A DNA stretch of 64,000 nucleotides from Croceivirga sp. (GCA_028281025.1 JANQKR010000013.1:620001-684000); one strand, 5' to 3'; shown: positions 8,402 through 17,214, counted from the stretch's first letter. Notes: generated by a model not told the origin, from the sequence alone. Numbers and translations are program-made.

Positions 8402-10909
8402 ATGAAAACCCTTTTTCTTTACGGAATCGTTTCCCTTTTAGGAATTTTAAATTGTTATCCCCAGGATTCAGGAACCATACGCGGGAAAGTAACGGATGCC
8501 AACGGCGTACCGCTCATTGGGGCCAATGTCATTATTGAAAGCCTTTCTTTAGGGGTTGTCACCGATAATTCCGGAAACTACATATTCTCGGATTTGGCGG
8601 ATGGGGATTACAGCCTAAAAGTGACCTATATTGGTTTTGAAACCCGGACCGCCACCATAACCGTGGGTGGTGTGGGAACGCAACAGGATTTTGTACTCGT
8701 GGAATCATCGGTGCAATTGGAAGGCCTGGTGGTCACAGCACAAAAAAGGGAGCAGCGGAATAAGGAAGTTCCTATAGCCATTACCTCCTATGGAAGTGAA
8801 TTCATCAATAATAACAATACCTTCGAATACGATGCTTTTTCCGAATATGTGCCCGGTTTACAGGTGCAAATACAGAGTGTGAACAACCCTGGAATTGTGG
8901 TGCGTGGAATTACCAGTGATAATGGGGATTCCCGTATAGAACCAAGGGTTTCCGTCTTTCAGGATGGCGTTTCGATCAGTAAATCCAGGGGCTCGGTGGT
9001 GGAGCTTTTTGATTTGGAACGCATAGAGGTGTTAAAAGGTCCGCAGGGAACACTTTTTGGGCGGAGTGCCCAAATTGGGGCCATGCACATTATTCAGAAC
9101 AAAGCGAAAAATGAAACTTCAGGAAGTTTAAGAATTGGCTATGGGGATTTCAACCAAACCCTATTGAACGGGCATTACAACCTTCCACTGGTCAAGGACA
9201 AATTATTTTTGAGGGTTGCCGGAATCTATAATGCAAGGGATGGTTTTATTGAAAACAATTCGGGCGGGGACTTGAACGGAAAGGAGACATTGGCTTTTCG
9301 GGGCTCTTTGCGCTATTTGTTCTCCAACAAAACCTTCTTTGATCTCATCGTGAATTGGCAGAAGGATACCCCTCCAGGGACCTCTTTCAAAAGTGGAACC
9401 TTTGCCCCTATCAATGGGGACGTTGATCCCAACAGTTTTGCCGATTTGGAACGGGGCGAGGAACTAAGCCTGGATAGGGACGTATACGGCATTACGGGAA
9501 TCCTAAAACACAATATCAATGAGATGTGGGATTTCACTTCCATTACCGCTTTTCGTGAATTTGATTCCAATGAGGCTTTTGATGCTGATGGAACCGCGGC
9601 TCCGGTTCTATTTTTTAGGGAAATTGCCAAGGGAAAACAATTTAGCCAGGAGGTACGGTTCAATTTTGATAACAACAAAAGGTTTCGTGGGTTTTTTGGT
9701 GCCAATTTCTTTTACGAAGACGGTTCACAGTCCGTACCCTTTGAGGTAAATGAACAAAGTTTGGGGGTGCTGCTTTTGGACCCCGGGAATTTGGTGGTCA
9801 ATGGCGTTCCGGTCCTTTTGCCCAACATTCCTGACGACCCGGAGACCTTTGGACCGCTTGCGGGAGCACCTTTATTGCCCTTTAACAGGGAAGTGTTTAC
9901 CAATTTTGGTGAAAACTATTCCGGTGACATCTTTGCGGATGCCTCCGTGGATGTCACCAACCAATTAACGGTTACCTTGGGGCTTCGGGGGACCTTGGAG
10001 AACATCAATGCCGGATTTGAGGCGGAAGATGCCGAACAACCCGGAGTGCTCGGTAATTTTTTAGGGGTATTTCCCAACAACTTGTTCGCCTCAACCAATG
10101 GGGAACGGATCAATGCCAGTGACAACTTTACTTCCGTTGTAGGACGTTTGGCAGCGGATTTTGATGTCAGTGATGAAGTGACCTTGTTTGGCAGTGTTTC
10201 CAGGGGAAGGCGGCCCAACGTCATCAACGTAACCGCAACTGAAGTGGATGTCCTATCCGCTGAAACCGTATGGTCCTATGAAATAGGGGGGAAATCCCTG
10301 TTTATGAACAATCGATTACAATTGGACCTCAATGCCTTCTTTTACGATTATAACAATTTCCAGACCAATATCGCTACCGTGGATGCCGAAGGTGGGGTGG
10401 ATTTTAACCCGGATGATAGCGGTAGTGCTTCAGCTTTTGGTGCGGAGTTTGCCTTTCAATATGCCTTTGGTAAGAAAAGTACGGTATTTGCGAATTATGC
10501 GTATATCGATGCGACTTTTGATGATACCGATGAAAATGGAAATCCTCAGGAATTGGCGGGAAACCGGTTTCGATTGACTCCGGAGCACTCGTTTTCCCTG
10601 GGATTGAACCTGAACCCACAACTCAATTCAACCACCGATCTGTTTTTCAGGCCTACCTATACCTACAAATCGGAAGTCTTTTTTGAGGAAACCAATTTGC
10701 CGGGAATTTCACAGGAAGGTTACGGTCTCTTGAACATCCGGGCCGGATTGATCTTCAATAAGAAATACGAATTCAATGTATATGTGACCAATTTATTGGA
10801 TGAATCCTTTATCATCGATGCAGGAAATACGGGAGGGGCTTTTGGTATCCCTACCTTTATTGCCGGTCCTCCCCGTTTTTTTGGCGGACAAGTGGCCGTT
10901 AGATTTTAA
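8402..10909 (+). CDS. TonB-dependent outer-membrane receptor with CarboxypepD_reg-like domain
   Basis: This 835-residue outer-membrane transporter starts with a signal peptide (1-20), then a carboxypeptidase-regulatory-like domain (GTIRGKVTDANGVPLIGANVII, about 24-105), a plug domain (about 112-230, with VLKGPQGTLFGRSAQIGAMHI) and a 22-strand-type barrel ending in the aromatic terminus FFGGQVAVRF. It is shorter than SusC proteins (about 1000 residues) and has no SusD partner, so it belongs to the siderophore/small-ligand branch rather than a polysaccharide locus. It leads an operon with an alpha/beta hydrolase and a glycerophosphodiester phosphodiesterase, which suggests uptake of a lipid- or ester-derived ligand; this is inference. 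Confidence 0.93.
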   Translation: MKTLFLYGIVSLLGILNCYPQDSGTIRGKVTDANGVPLIGANVIIESLSLGVVTDNSGNYIFSDLADGDYSLKVTYIGFETRTATITVGGVGTQQDFVLVESSVQLEGLVVTAQKREQRNKEVPIAITSYGSEFINNNNTFEYDAFSEYVPGLQVQIQSVNNPGIVVRGITSDNGDSRIEPRVSVFQDGVSISKSRGSVVELFDLERIEVLKGPQGTLFGRSAQIGAMHIIQNKAKNETSGSLRIGYGDFNQTLLNGHYNLPLVKDKLFLRVAGIYNARDGFIENNSGGDLNGKETLAFRGSLRYLFSNKTFFDLIVNWQKDTPPGTSFKSGTFAPINGDVDPNSFADLERGEELSLDRDVYGITGILKHNINEMWDFTSITAFREFDSNEAFDADGTAAPVLFFREIAKGKQFSQEVRFNFDNNKRFRGFFGANFFYEDGSQSVPFEVNEQSLGVLLLDPGNLVVNGVPVLLPNIPDDPETFGPLAGAPLLPFNREVFTNFGENYSGDIFADASVDVTNQLTVTLGLRGTLENINAGFEAEDAEQPGVLGNFLGVFPNNLFASTNGERINASDNFTSVVGRLAADFDVSDEVTLFGSVSRGRRPNVINVTATEVDVLSAETVWSYEIGGKSLFMNNRLQLDLNAFFYDYNNFQTNIATVDAEGGVDFNPDDSGSASAFGAEFAFQYAFGKKSTVFANYAYIDATFDDTDENGNPQELAGNRFRLTPEHSFSLGLNLNPQLNSTTDLFFRPTYTYKSEVFFEETNLPGISQEGYGLLNIRAGLIFNKKYEFNVYVTNLLDESFIIDAGNTGGAFGIPTFIAGPPRFFGGQVAVRF

Positions 10910-10920
10910 AACAAGCAACC

Positions 10921-11883
10921 ATGGAAATCCGATTGAATCATATTCGAGTAATACTACTGACTTTTTTGTTGGTTGGTTTGGTAAACGGTCAAAGCGTTAC
11001 CCAGGACATCCCCTTACCTGAATTGGAGGGGTACCTCGCCAGCAAAGAACAAAAAGTTGGAAATGTAAAACCGGGAAATGCAGCTAAGGTGCTGTGGGCA
11101 TCCGACCACAAGTACCGAAAAACGCCCTATGCTTTTGTATACCTTCACGGATTTGGGGCCAGCCATAGGGAGGGGGAGCCCATTATGTCCAAACTGTCCG
11201 AAACCTTTGGCGCACACGTATATATGTCGCGTTTGGAAGAGCACGGTTTGGACCGGGAGAACGGATATGAATATTTGACCCCGGAAAGCCATTTGGCCTC
11301 CGCTGAGAATGCCCTGGCCATGGGCAAGCTCCTTGGGGAAAAGGTGGTTTTGGTAAGCACCTCCACAGGAGGGACCCTATCCCTCCATTTAGCGGCAAAG
11401 GATGCGGATATTGCCGGACTGATCATGTATTCCCCGTTTGTGGGCCTGTTCAATCCAATGATGGAAAAGATCATTGAACCGGGAGGGAAGGAATTTTTTG
11501 TGGCCCAGGCCGGAGGTGAAATCCAAAAGCAGGCCCGGGAACCTGAAGTGGCGAAATATTGGTCCACCAGTTATCATGTGAATGGCTATGTATCCCTGAT
11601 CAGCATGCTAAAACAGACCATGGTCAGTGAGACCTTTAAAAATGTGAAGTGTCCCGTATTTATGGGCTATTACTATAAAAATGAGGAAGAACAGGATAAG
11701 GTGGTCTCCGTGGCCGCCATGCTGGAAATGTTTGAACAGTTGGGAACACCAACTTCCGATAAGCTCAGTAAGGCGTTTCCAAATACGGGGAACCACGTGA
11801 TAGGCTGTGATCTACGGTCAAAGGATTGGTCAAGCGTATATGAAGAAACGGTGACTTTCATCACTGACGTTATCCAGAGATAA
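10921..11883 (+). CDS. Secreted alpha/beta hydrolase
   Basis: A signal peptide (1-24, ending VNGQS) precedes an alpha/beta-hydrolase fold of about 295 residues. The oxyanion region HGFGAS is at 76-81. The nucleophile elbow is LVSTSTGG with Ser148 (S-x-S-x-G-G instead of G-x-S-x-G, as in carboxylesterase/lysophospholipase-like members). The likely catalytic His lies in NTGNHVIG near the C-terminus. It sits 11 bp after the TonB receptor gene and 1 bp before the glycerophosphodiesterase gene, so a periplasmic esterase or lysophospholipase acting before GDPD is a reasonable guess. The substrate is not known. Confidence 0.82.
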   Translation: MEIRLNHIRVILLTFLLVGLVNGQSVTQDIPLPELEGYLASKEQKVGNVKPGNAAKVLWASDHKYRKTPYAFVYLHGFGASHREGEPIMSKLSETFGAHVYMSRLEEHGLDRENGYEYLTPESHLASAENALAMGKLLGEKVVLVSTSTGGTLSLHLAAKDADIAGLIMYSPFVGLFNPMMEKIIEPGGKEFFVAQAGGEIQKQAREPEVAKYWSTSYHVNGYVSLISMLKQTMVSETFKNVKCPVFMGYYYKNEEEQDKVVSVAAMLEMFEQLGTPTSDKLSKAFPNTGNHVIGCDLRSKDWSSVYEETVTFITDVIQR

Positions 11884-11884
11884 G

Positions 11885-12823
11885 ATGAAAAGAAAAAGAT
11901 GGCTTGTCTGTTTTATGGGAATCCTCCTGATCTCCGCTTGCAGACCAAAGGACCGAAGTACTTCCCAAACAGGGTTGCCGACCGATACGGCAAAGGAGGA
12001 GCTAGCATTTGAATTTGACCTACAGGGCCATAGAGGGGCCAGGGGCCTTGCCCCCGAGAACAGTCTGCCGGCATTTAAAAAGGCGCTTGAATTGGGGGTA
12101 AATACCCTGGAATTGGATGTTGTGGTCACTAAGGACAAACAACTGTTGGTTTCCCATGAACCATGGATGAATCCTGAAATCTGTTTGGATGCCGAGGGGG
12201 ATAGTATCCCAAAAACCAAGGCAAGGCAACTCAACATTTACCAAATGGACTATGGGGAAACCCAACTGTTCGACTGTGGTAGTATGGGCAATCCCAATTT
12301 TTTGGAACAGGAAAAATATAAGGTTACCAAACCCTTGCTAGAGGAGGTCATTGCTTATGCAGAGGACTATGGTGTGCAAAACCAGCAGCAGGTCAACTAC
12401 AATATCGAAATTAAGAGCTTGCCCAGGGGGGATGGCATTTACCATCCCGAACCGGCGGAATTTTCAGCATTGTTGATGAAGCTCCTTCAAGAAAAGTTGC
12501 CCCAAGAACGAGTGGTGGTACAGAGTTTTGACTTTCGGGTACTCCACTACCTCCATCAAAACTATCCCAATCAACCATTGGCAGCTTTGGTGTATGAAAA
12601 TGATGCCACCACAAATCTGGAAAAACTTGGCTTTTCGCCGGCGATATATAGCCCTTATTACAAATTGGTTTCGGAGGAGATGGTCAAAAGCTTACACGAG
12701 AAAAATATTGAAGTAATCCCTTGGACGGTGAATGACACCTTAGCGATGAAGGATTTGCTTTTGATGGGGGTTGATGGCCTTATTACCGATTACCCCAACC
12801 TGGCTTTGCGGTTTAAGAAGTAG
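11885..12823 (+). CDS. Glycerophosphodiester phosphodiesterase lipoprotein
   Basis: Hydrolyses glycerophosphodiesters to sn-glycerol-3-phosphate and an alcohol. The N-terminus MKRKRWLVCFMGILLISAC is a lipoprotein signal (Cys19). The TIM-barrel GDPD domain shows H49-R50 (QGHRGARG), E58-N59 (APENSLPAF), the metal ligands E77 and D79 (LELDVVVTKD), and catalytic H91 (VSHEP). The C-terminal WTVNDT and DGLITDYP motifs are also present. At 312 residues it matches UgpQ/GlpQ-type enzymes with a lipid anchor. It is the last gene of the TonB receptor-hydrolase operon, which supports a pathway for breakdown of phospholipid-derived diesters at the cell envelope. Confidence 0.93.
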   Translation: MKRKRWLVCFMGILLISACRPKDRSTSQTGLPTDTAKEELAFEFDLQGHRGARGLAPENSLPAFKKALELGVNTLELDVVVTKDKQLLVSHEPWMNPEICLDAEGDSIPKTKARQLNIYQMDYGETQLFDCGSMGNPNFLEQEKYKVTKPLLEEVIAYAEDYGVQNQQQVNYNIEIKSLPRGDGIYHPEPAEFSALLMKLLQEKLPQERVVVQSFDFRVLHYLHQNYPNQPLAALVYENDATTNLEKLGFSPAIYSPYYKLVSEEMVKSLHEKNIEVIPWTVNDTLAMKDLLLMGVDGLITDYPNLALRFKK

Positions 12824-12869
12824 GCAAGGTTTTTAGGGCAATTAAAGCTTCAAAGCGAATACCGCACTG

Positions 12870-13274
12870 TTATTGATAGTGTGTTTTATTCATTTTTCTA
12901 AGCAGGAGGTATCCATAAAGCTTTTTATCGTTGGTCTGGAGGCTGTCACAGGTCTTGGCGTACAACCGAAGCTCGTCTCCCTGAAACTCCACCCGACATC
13001 GGTCCACCCGTGAATGGGGGGCATAGACAAACCGATATGCATTGTTGTTCAAACGGCGCCAAGTTCCCTTCCATGGCGATCCAAGAACCGCCCAGGTACC
13101 ATCCGGCCTGAATTCTTCTTCCAACGCCATCTGTTCCGTTTCTGTGCGGATGAGCTTGTCGGTAGCGCATTCATGGACATAGTACGCCACACGCTGCCAT
13201 TGGCCCACCAAAGAATCCTCTTGTGCATGCCCACAGAAACCAAATACTACGGATAGCAATAGAAATGTTCTCAT
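12870..13274 (-). CDS. Lipocalin-like exported protein
   Basis: A 134-residue protein with a signal peptide (1-17, MRTFLLLSVVFGFCGHA). The mature part starts LVGQWQRVAYY and contains FRPDGTWAVLGSPWKGTWR, the W-x4-F-x2-D-G-T pattern of lipocalin-like/DUF4923-type Bacteroidota proteins. Cys residues near 36, 93 and 108 may form disulfides. No ligand is known. It converges on the GDPD gene and has its own promoter region to the right. Confidence 0.65.
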   Translation of the reverse strand: MRTFLLLSVVFGFCGHAQEDSLVGQWQRVAYYVHECATDKLIRTETEQMALEEEFRPDGTWAVLGSPWKGTWRRLNNNAYRFVYAPHSRVDRCRVEFQGDELRLYAKTCDSLQTNDKKLYGYLLLRKMNKTHYQ

Positions 13275-13760
13275 TTTTAAGGTTCGCTACGATAGCAAGA
13301 AGCAATGGTAGGACAAAGTATGTTGTGCACATAAGACAAATGCATAAATGAGGGATAATGGGAATATTCGGATAAAGGACTTCAAAAGAAAGCGCAACTG
13401 GCCCATTTCGACTTGAATGGCCCAACTACCGTGATGGTGACCTGAAAAGTAATGCCCATCTCTAAATTAAAGGGGATTGCGTCCCTTGGGGGGATTCGAT
13501 AAAAGAGTTGAGCATTTTTTAATGGTGGCGCAGCAGGGGATAGGGCGTTACGGCAAAAGATACGAGATGCCTTTTTAACCAAAAATGGGTTTTTAGCCCG
13601 GTAAAGGGATGATTAATCCATTTACAAACGACAACAAACGTTTACAAACGAAAATAAATGGTTCCCAACCGATTCGCTTTTTAAGGCCACCCTATGTTTG
13701 CCCTGTCGAGTGAGGGACATTCGATAGTATTAACTGTTTACAGAATAAAAAATTTAAAAA
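13275..13760. other. Non-coding stretch between lipocalin-like gene and ssb
   Basis: This 486-bp gap has no convincing gene. A 66-codon minus-strand frame at 13382-13582 has no recognisable start context or domain. Visible structure includes a near-repeat TTTACAAACGA at 13621-13631 and 13641-13651, and a TAnnTTTG -7 box at 13693. The 13460-13600 part is rich in G-tracts and looks like a degenerate repeat remnant. Confidence 0.4.
13693..13700 (+). promoter_or_regulatory. -7 element upstream of ssb
   Basis: TATGTTTG matches TAnnTTTG exactly and lies 60 bp before the ssb start codon. A matching TTTG box at the right distance is not clear. Confidence 0.4.
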
Positions 13761-14093
13761 ATGAACGCACTTAAAAACAAAGTACAGTTGATTGGGAATC
13801 TGGGCCAGGACCCAGAAGTTGTTACCTTGGAAAATGGGAGCAAACTCGCTAAATTTTCCATCGCCACCAGCGATAGTTATAAAAATGCCCAAGGGGAAAA
13901 AGTAGAGGATACCCAGTGGCACAATATTGTGGCCTGGGGAAAAATTGCCGACATAGTGGAGAATTATTTGAACAAAGGAAAGCAAGTGGCCATTGAGGGC
14001 AAGCTTACCCACCGTTCCTATGAGACCAAAGAGGGCGAAAAGCGCTATATTACCGAAGTTCGCTGCAATGAACTTCTGATGTTGGGGAAATAG
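13761..14093 (+). CDS. ssb: Single-stranded DNA-binding protein, short form without acidic tail
   Basis: The OB-fold of bacterial SSB fills the whole 110 residues: VQLIGNLGQDPE, KLAKFSIATSDSY, WHNIVAWGKIADIVENYLNKGKQVAIEGKL, and the YITEV strand. It ends at ELLMLGK, directly after the OB-fold. The Gly-rich linker and the acidic D-D-D-x-P-F tip that recruit repair proteins in housekeeping SSB are missing. It is thus probably a paralogue for a special condition such as DNA uptake or mobile DNA, while the main SSB is encoded elsewhere. It has its own -7 box and a strong terminator. Confidence 0.92.
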   Translation: MNALKNKVQLIGNLGQDPEVVTLENGSKLAKFSIATSDSYKNAQGEKVEDTQWHNIVAWGKIADIVENYLNKGKQVAIEGKLTHRSYETKEGEKRYITEVRCNELLMLGK

Positions 14094-14115
14094 GGTTTTC
14101 CCGCAGACCAACGAT

Positions 14116-14144
14116 AAAAGGGGCATTTTGCCCCTTTTCTTTTT
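14116..14144 (+). terminator. Rho-independent terminator of ssb
   Basis: A perfect 9-bp stem AAAAGGGGC (14116-14124) / GCCCCTTTT (14130-14138), 5-nt loop ATTTT, followed by CTTTTT. It lies 23 bp after the ssb stop codon. Confidence 0.9.
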
Positions 14145-14227
14145 ACAAATGCGATTTTAACAATAACTTAAAGTAAATCGTGCAACCTTTAACATCATTA
14201 TCCGTCTATTAATACGTAGTTATTACG

Positions 14228-14617
14228 ATGAAGGCAAATTTGTTACATATCTTTTTGTTGCTGCTTTGCATACCGCTTTCCGGGTTTTCCCAGATTGGGG
14301 ATCAGGAACCTGAATTTTATCGAAAATTGGGGATTCAGGATGCAATGCACGAACTTGCCTTGACCAACTTAAATGAAGAGGATGAAAAGGACTTTTGGTT
14401 GGACCAAAAAGCATTCGAAAAACTGTTGGAGGAAAAAGACCCTATCGGACACCAATCCTACCTCAATGGAAAATATTTGGTATACAGGGAACACCAAATC
14501 CTCTGTGGCAACAGCTGCGAACACAGCTACGAATTTTTAAAGCAAATGGCCTACTATCTTATCAATGGCAATGTGGGCAGTGGGGGTACCGAGGTCGTCC
14601 TTGCTCCAAAGCAATAG
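14228..14617 (+). CDS. Hypothetical exported protein
   Basis: 129 residues with a clear signal peptide (MKANLLHIFLLLLCIPLSGFSQ, cleavage near residue 22). The mature part is acidic and polar (NEEDEKDFWLDQKAFEKLLEEKD) and contains a Cys pair in HQILCGNSCEHSYEF that could form a disulfide. I do not recognise the family. It stands alone after the ssb terminator, converging on the small Cys-rich gene. Confidence 0.6.
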   Translation: MKANLLHIFLLLLCIPLSGFSQIGDQEPEFYRKLGIQDAMHELALTNLNEEDEKDFWLDQKAFEKLLEEKDPIGHQSYLNGKYLVYREHQILCGNSCEHSYEFLKQMAYYLINGNVGSGGTEVVLAPKQ

Positions 14618-14635
14618 AACTTTCCCGTAACAGTG

Positions 14636-14797
14636 CTACGCTACTTTCTTGAGCAAATCGTAACAAGGGCATTTTTTGCAGCGCTTGCTTTCCGACTTTT
14701 TATACTTTTTACAGCATTTGGTCTTGCACTTACCGGGATTTAAATCCCGTAACCTGGCCAGATCCGTTGTTTTAAGGGTTTGCTTCTTTTTGCCCAT
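14636..14797 (-). CDS. Small Cys/Lys-rich protein (53 aa)
   Basis: Reading the minus strand from the ATG at 14797 gives a 53-residue protein: MGKKKQTLKTTDLARLRDLN, then a block with six Cys (24, 28, 29, 40, 43, 45), and the end CPCYDLLKKVA. The pattern C-x3-CC-x10-C-x2-C-x-C, rich in Lys, could bind a metal or an iron-sulfur cluster. The intact frame, Lys codon use similar to neighbours, and an exact -7 box just upstream argue for a real gene. Similar short Cys-rich ORFs occur in other Bacteroidota as far as I recall; no function is known. It ends the metG-tex-ferritin strand run. Confidence 0.65.
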   Translation of the reverse strand: MGKKKQTLKTTDLARLRDLNPGKCKTKCCKKYKKSESKRCKKCPCYDLLKKVA

Positions 14798-14805
14798 ACT
14801 AGGGA

Positions 14806-14813
14806 CAAATATA
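14806..14813 (-). promoter_or_regulatory. -7 element for the 53-aa Cys-rich gene
   Basis: On the minus strand TATATTTG (plus-strand 14806-14813) is an exact TAnnTTTG match. It ends 8 bp before the ATG at 14797, so the message would have almost no 5' leader. No clear TTTG box was seen upstream. Confidence 0.35.
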
Positions 14814-14859
14814 AGGGGAAACCCTTTTATTTTAAATAAATCTAAATAAAAATTCTAAA

Positions 14860-15381
14860 TTATTCTTCCATGGTATCCGAAGCGGCGCTTTCCACGGTCA
14901 ATTGTTGGATATCCCTGTCGAATAAATACAGCCCACCTTTATCGTCCCCGATAAGGTTGATCTTATCCAAAACCGTTCTGGCCAATGCCTCTTCCTCCAA
15001 TTGTTCGGCTACGTACCACTGTAGGAAGTTATGGGTGGCATAGTCCTTTTCCTCAAGGGTGATATGAACCAATTCGTTGATGCTCTGGGATACAAATACT
15101 TCGTGATCATACAATTTCTGAAGCATTTTCTGTAACGATCCAAATTCGGTTTCAGGTTCTTTAAGATCCGAGATTTGGGCATGGCCACCGCGTTCATTGA
15201 CATACTTGACCAATTTTAGCATATGCATGCGCTCCTCATCCGAATGACCATACATAAAACCTGCCACGCCCTCAAGTCCGTTCACTTCGGCCCATGAGGC
15301 CATGGAAAGATAAACCTGAGAGGATTCCGCTTCTATTCGAATTTGATGATTTAGTGCTTTTTCGAGCTTTTGGGATAACAT
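14860..15381 (-). CDS. ftnA: Ferritin
   Basis: Iron-storage protein forming a 24-subunit shell that oxidises Fe(II) and stores ferric mineral in the cytoplasm. The 173-residue length and the ferroxidase-centre ligands fit bacterial non-haem ferritin: Glu17 (IRIEAES), Glu50 and His53 (DEERMHM), and the Glu/Gln-rich third and fourth helices (HNFLQWYVAEQLEEEA). No bacterioferritin haem Met is evident. It follows the PAP2 gene by 56 bp. Confidence 0.95.
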   Translation of the reverse strand: MLSQKLEKALNHQIRIEAESSQVYLSMASWAEVNGLEGVAGFMYGHSDEERMHMLKLVKYVNERGGHAQISDLKEPETEFGSLQKMLQKLYDHEVFVSQSINELVHITLEEKDYATHNFLQWYVAEQLEEEALARTVLDKINLIGDDKGGLYLFDRDIQQLTVESAASDTMEE

Positions 15382-15437
15382 AGGAAATTGTTTTTTGCAA
15401 AATTACGAAATGGAAACAGAGCGTTGCATGTTCCTTT

Positions 15438-16289
15438 TTAGAATTGTACCACCAATCCCATTCGGTTTGCACCAAAGGTCAGGTTCCAACTGATGGTACT
15501 CTCTTTACGCTCTGGATTATACTTTTCGGTATATTTTCTGTCCAGATAACGATCAATGGATTCCACAACGAATATACTGAACACCGTGCTGAAGGCCACA
15601 TCCGAAATCCAATGAAAACCATCCACGACCCTAACCAAACCGGGAATCGACCCAATGGTATAAAGGCCCGCTTTTACCCAAGGGCTTTTAAACTGTTTGG
15701 CTATGGCGTAGGCATTGGTAAAGGCCAGCATGGCATGTCCGGAGGGGAAGGAATCATAGTTGAATACCCGATCTAGATGCAAAGGGTCAAAAGTAAATGA
15801 TGAATCCCCACTTTTAGGTCTCGCCCTCCCAATGATGCGTTTACTTACCTGTTGAAAAAAACCACTTGCCGTTGCAGAGGAAATCAGGAGCACCCCGGTC
15901 CTCCGAAGCTTTTCGTTCTTGGTAAAAAGGCCGGCTAGATAAACGCCTCCGGTCAACATATAGTTTTTGTCGGGATTTCCATATTCGTTCCCATAGTCCT
16001 TTACGAATTGTGGAACATCGTCCCGGAAGCCATCGATCCATTCATCCACTTCGTCATCAACGGTAAAAAGAAGTGCCGTGCCTGCCATGGTGTACCCAAA
16101 ATTGGCCCATTGCCGACCTTTCCAATGAAATGGTCGACTGTAGGAATAACCAATTCCCCCAAAGACATTTTCCATGTCATAGGTGAAATTCTTCCAGAGG
16201 TTTCCCCTATCGGCGTTGATTTGAAGTTCCTGGGCATGGCCCACTACAGCAATAAAAAAAACGAGAATGCTAACTTTCCAATTGTTCAT
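15438..16289 (-). CDS. PAP2 family phosphatase
   Basis: Membrane-associated acid phosphatase of the PAP2/haloperoxidase superfamily, acting on lipid phosphates such as phosphatidic acid, undecaprenyl pyrophosphate or phosphatidylglycerol phosphate. The N-terminus is a signal peptide (1-19). All three signature parts are present: K150-x6-R157-P (KRIIGRARP), P182-S-G-H185 and S-x-P-G-L-V-R220-x5-H226. At 283 residues with an exported N-terminus, it is closer to the periplasmic/outer-membrane type common in Bacteroidota. It is 22 bp downstream of the HDAC-like gene. Confidence 0.9.
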   Translation of the reverse strand: MNNWKVSILVFFIAVVGHAQELQINADRGNLWKNFTYDMENVFGGIGYSYSRPFHWKGRQWANFGYTMAGTALLFTVDDEVDEWIDGFRDDVPQFVKDYGNEYGNPDKNYMLTGGVYLAGLFTKNEKLRRTGVLLISSATASGFFQQVSKRIIGRARPKSGDSSFTFDPLHLDRVFNYDSFPSGHAMLAFTNAYAIAKQFKSPWVKAGLYTIGSIPGLVRVVDGFHWISDVAFSTVFSIFVVESIDRYLDRKYTEKYNPERKESTISWNLTFGANRMGLVVQF

Positions 16290-16311
16290 TTGATGATTTC
16301 AGGCCCCAAAA

Positions 16312-17214
16312 CTAAAAAAATATTTCCTGTGCCAGACGAAAGGTATTGGCATGGGCCTCCACAATGGTCTTGATGTTGGGGGAATAGCCACCGCCCATAC
16401 TGCACTGTACGGGAATACCATGGTCCTTACAGGTTTGGAGCACAAAACGGTCCCGCTCCCGACAACCATCAATGGTCATCCCCAGGGTCCCCAATTTATC
16501 GGTTGCCACCACATCCACCCCACAGAGGTAAAAGATAAAATCGGGACGGACGTCATCCAGCACCCTGGAAAGGGTTTCTTTCAGGATGGAAAGATAGGTG
16601 TCGTCATCCGTACCCTTTTCCATGGGAATATCCAAATCGGACAGTTCTTTTTTAAAGGGATAATTGGCCTTGCCATGCATGGAAAACGTAAAGACCGACC
16701 TGTCCTTTTGGAATATTTCCGCGGTACCGTTGCCCTGATGTACATCCAAATCCACAATCAATAGTTGTTGTGCCAACCCCATGCCCTGAAGGTATCTCGC
16801 CCCTATGGCCTGATCGTTCAGCATACAAAAAGCCTCGCCACGATTGGAATAGGCATGATGGGTGCCACCGGCGATATTCATGGCAATCCCATGTTCAAGG
16901 GCAAAATGACAGCCTTGGATGGTACCATCCGCAATGATCCGCTCCCGTTGCACCAATTCCCTGGATAGCGGAAAACCAATCTTGCGGACCTCACTGGGCT
17001 TTAGCTGAAGTCCCACCAGCCTATTAAAGTAGGCCTCTTGATGTGCTTTCAGGATATGGTGGTCCTCGGGGAGTATGGGTTCAAAAAAGTTGTCCGGACC
17101 ACAGGTACCCTCGTGAAGCAATTGCTCGGGCAATAGCTCGTATTTGATCATCGGAAAACGATGGCCTTCCGGAAGGGGGTGTTTGTAAATGGGATGGTAC
17201 GCTATTTTTAGCAA
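16312..17214 (-). CDS. Histone deacetylase-like (class II/acetoin-utilisation type) amidohydrolase
   Basis: Zinc-dependent deacetylase of the arginase/deacetylase fold, 300 residues. It shows the His pair H119-H120 (GGTHHA), D157-x-H159 (VDLDVHQGNGTA) and the third metal Asp in CGVDVVATDKLG (about 234). Bacterial members act on acetylated polyamines, acetyl-Lys or small amides. The start is a TTG at 17214: it directly yields MLKIAYHPIYKHPLPEGHRFP, the usual N-terminus of this family, and no ATG lies upstream in frame. It begins 10 bp after the tex stop. Confidence 0.9.
   Translation of the reverse strand: MLKIAYHPIYKHPLPEGHRFPMIKYELLPEQLLHEGTCGPDNFFEPILPEDHHILKAHQEAYFNRLVGLQLKPSEVRKIGFPLSRELVQRERIIADGTIQGCHFALEHGIAMNIAGGTHHAYSNRGEAFCMLNDQAIGARYLQGMGLAQQLLIVDLDVHQGNGTAEIFQKDRSVFTFSMHGKANYPFKKELSDLDIPMEKGTDDDTYLSILKETLSRVLDDVRPDFIFYLCGVDVVATDKLGTLGMTIDGCRERDRFVLQTCKDHGIPVQCSMGGGYSPNIKTIVEAHANTFRLAQEIFF

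Noticed and set aside
13382-13582. 66-codon minus-strand frame in the gap before ssb
   Set aside because: Sequence looks like translated repeat remnants and has no start context.
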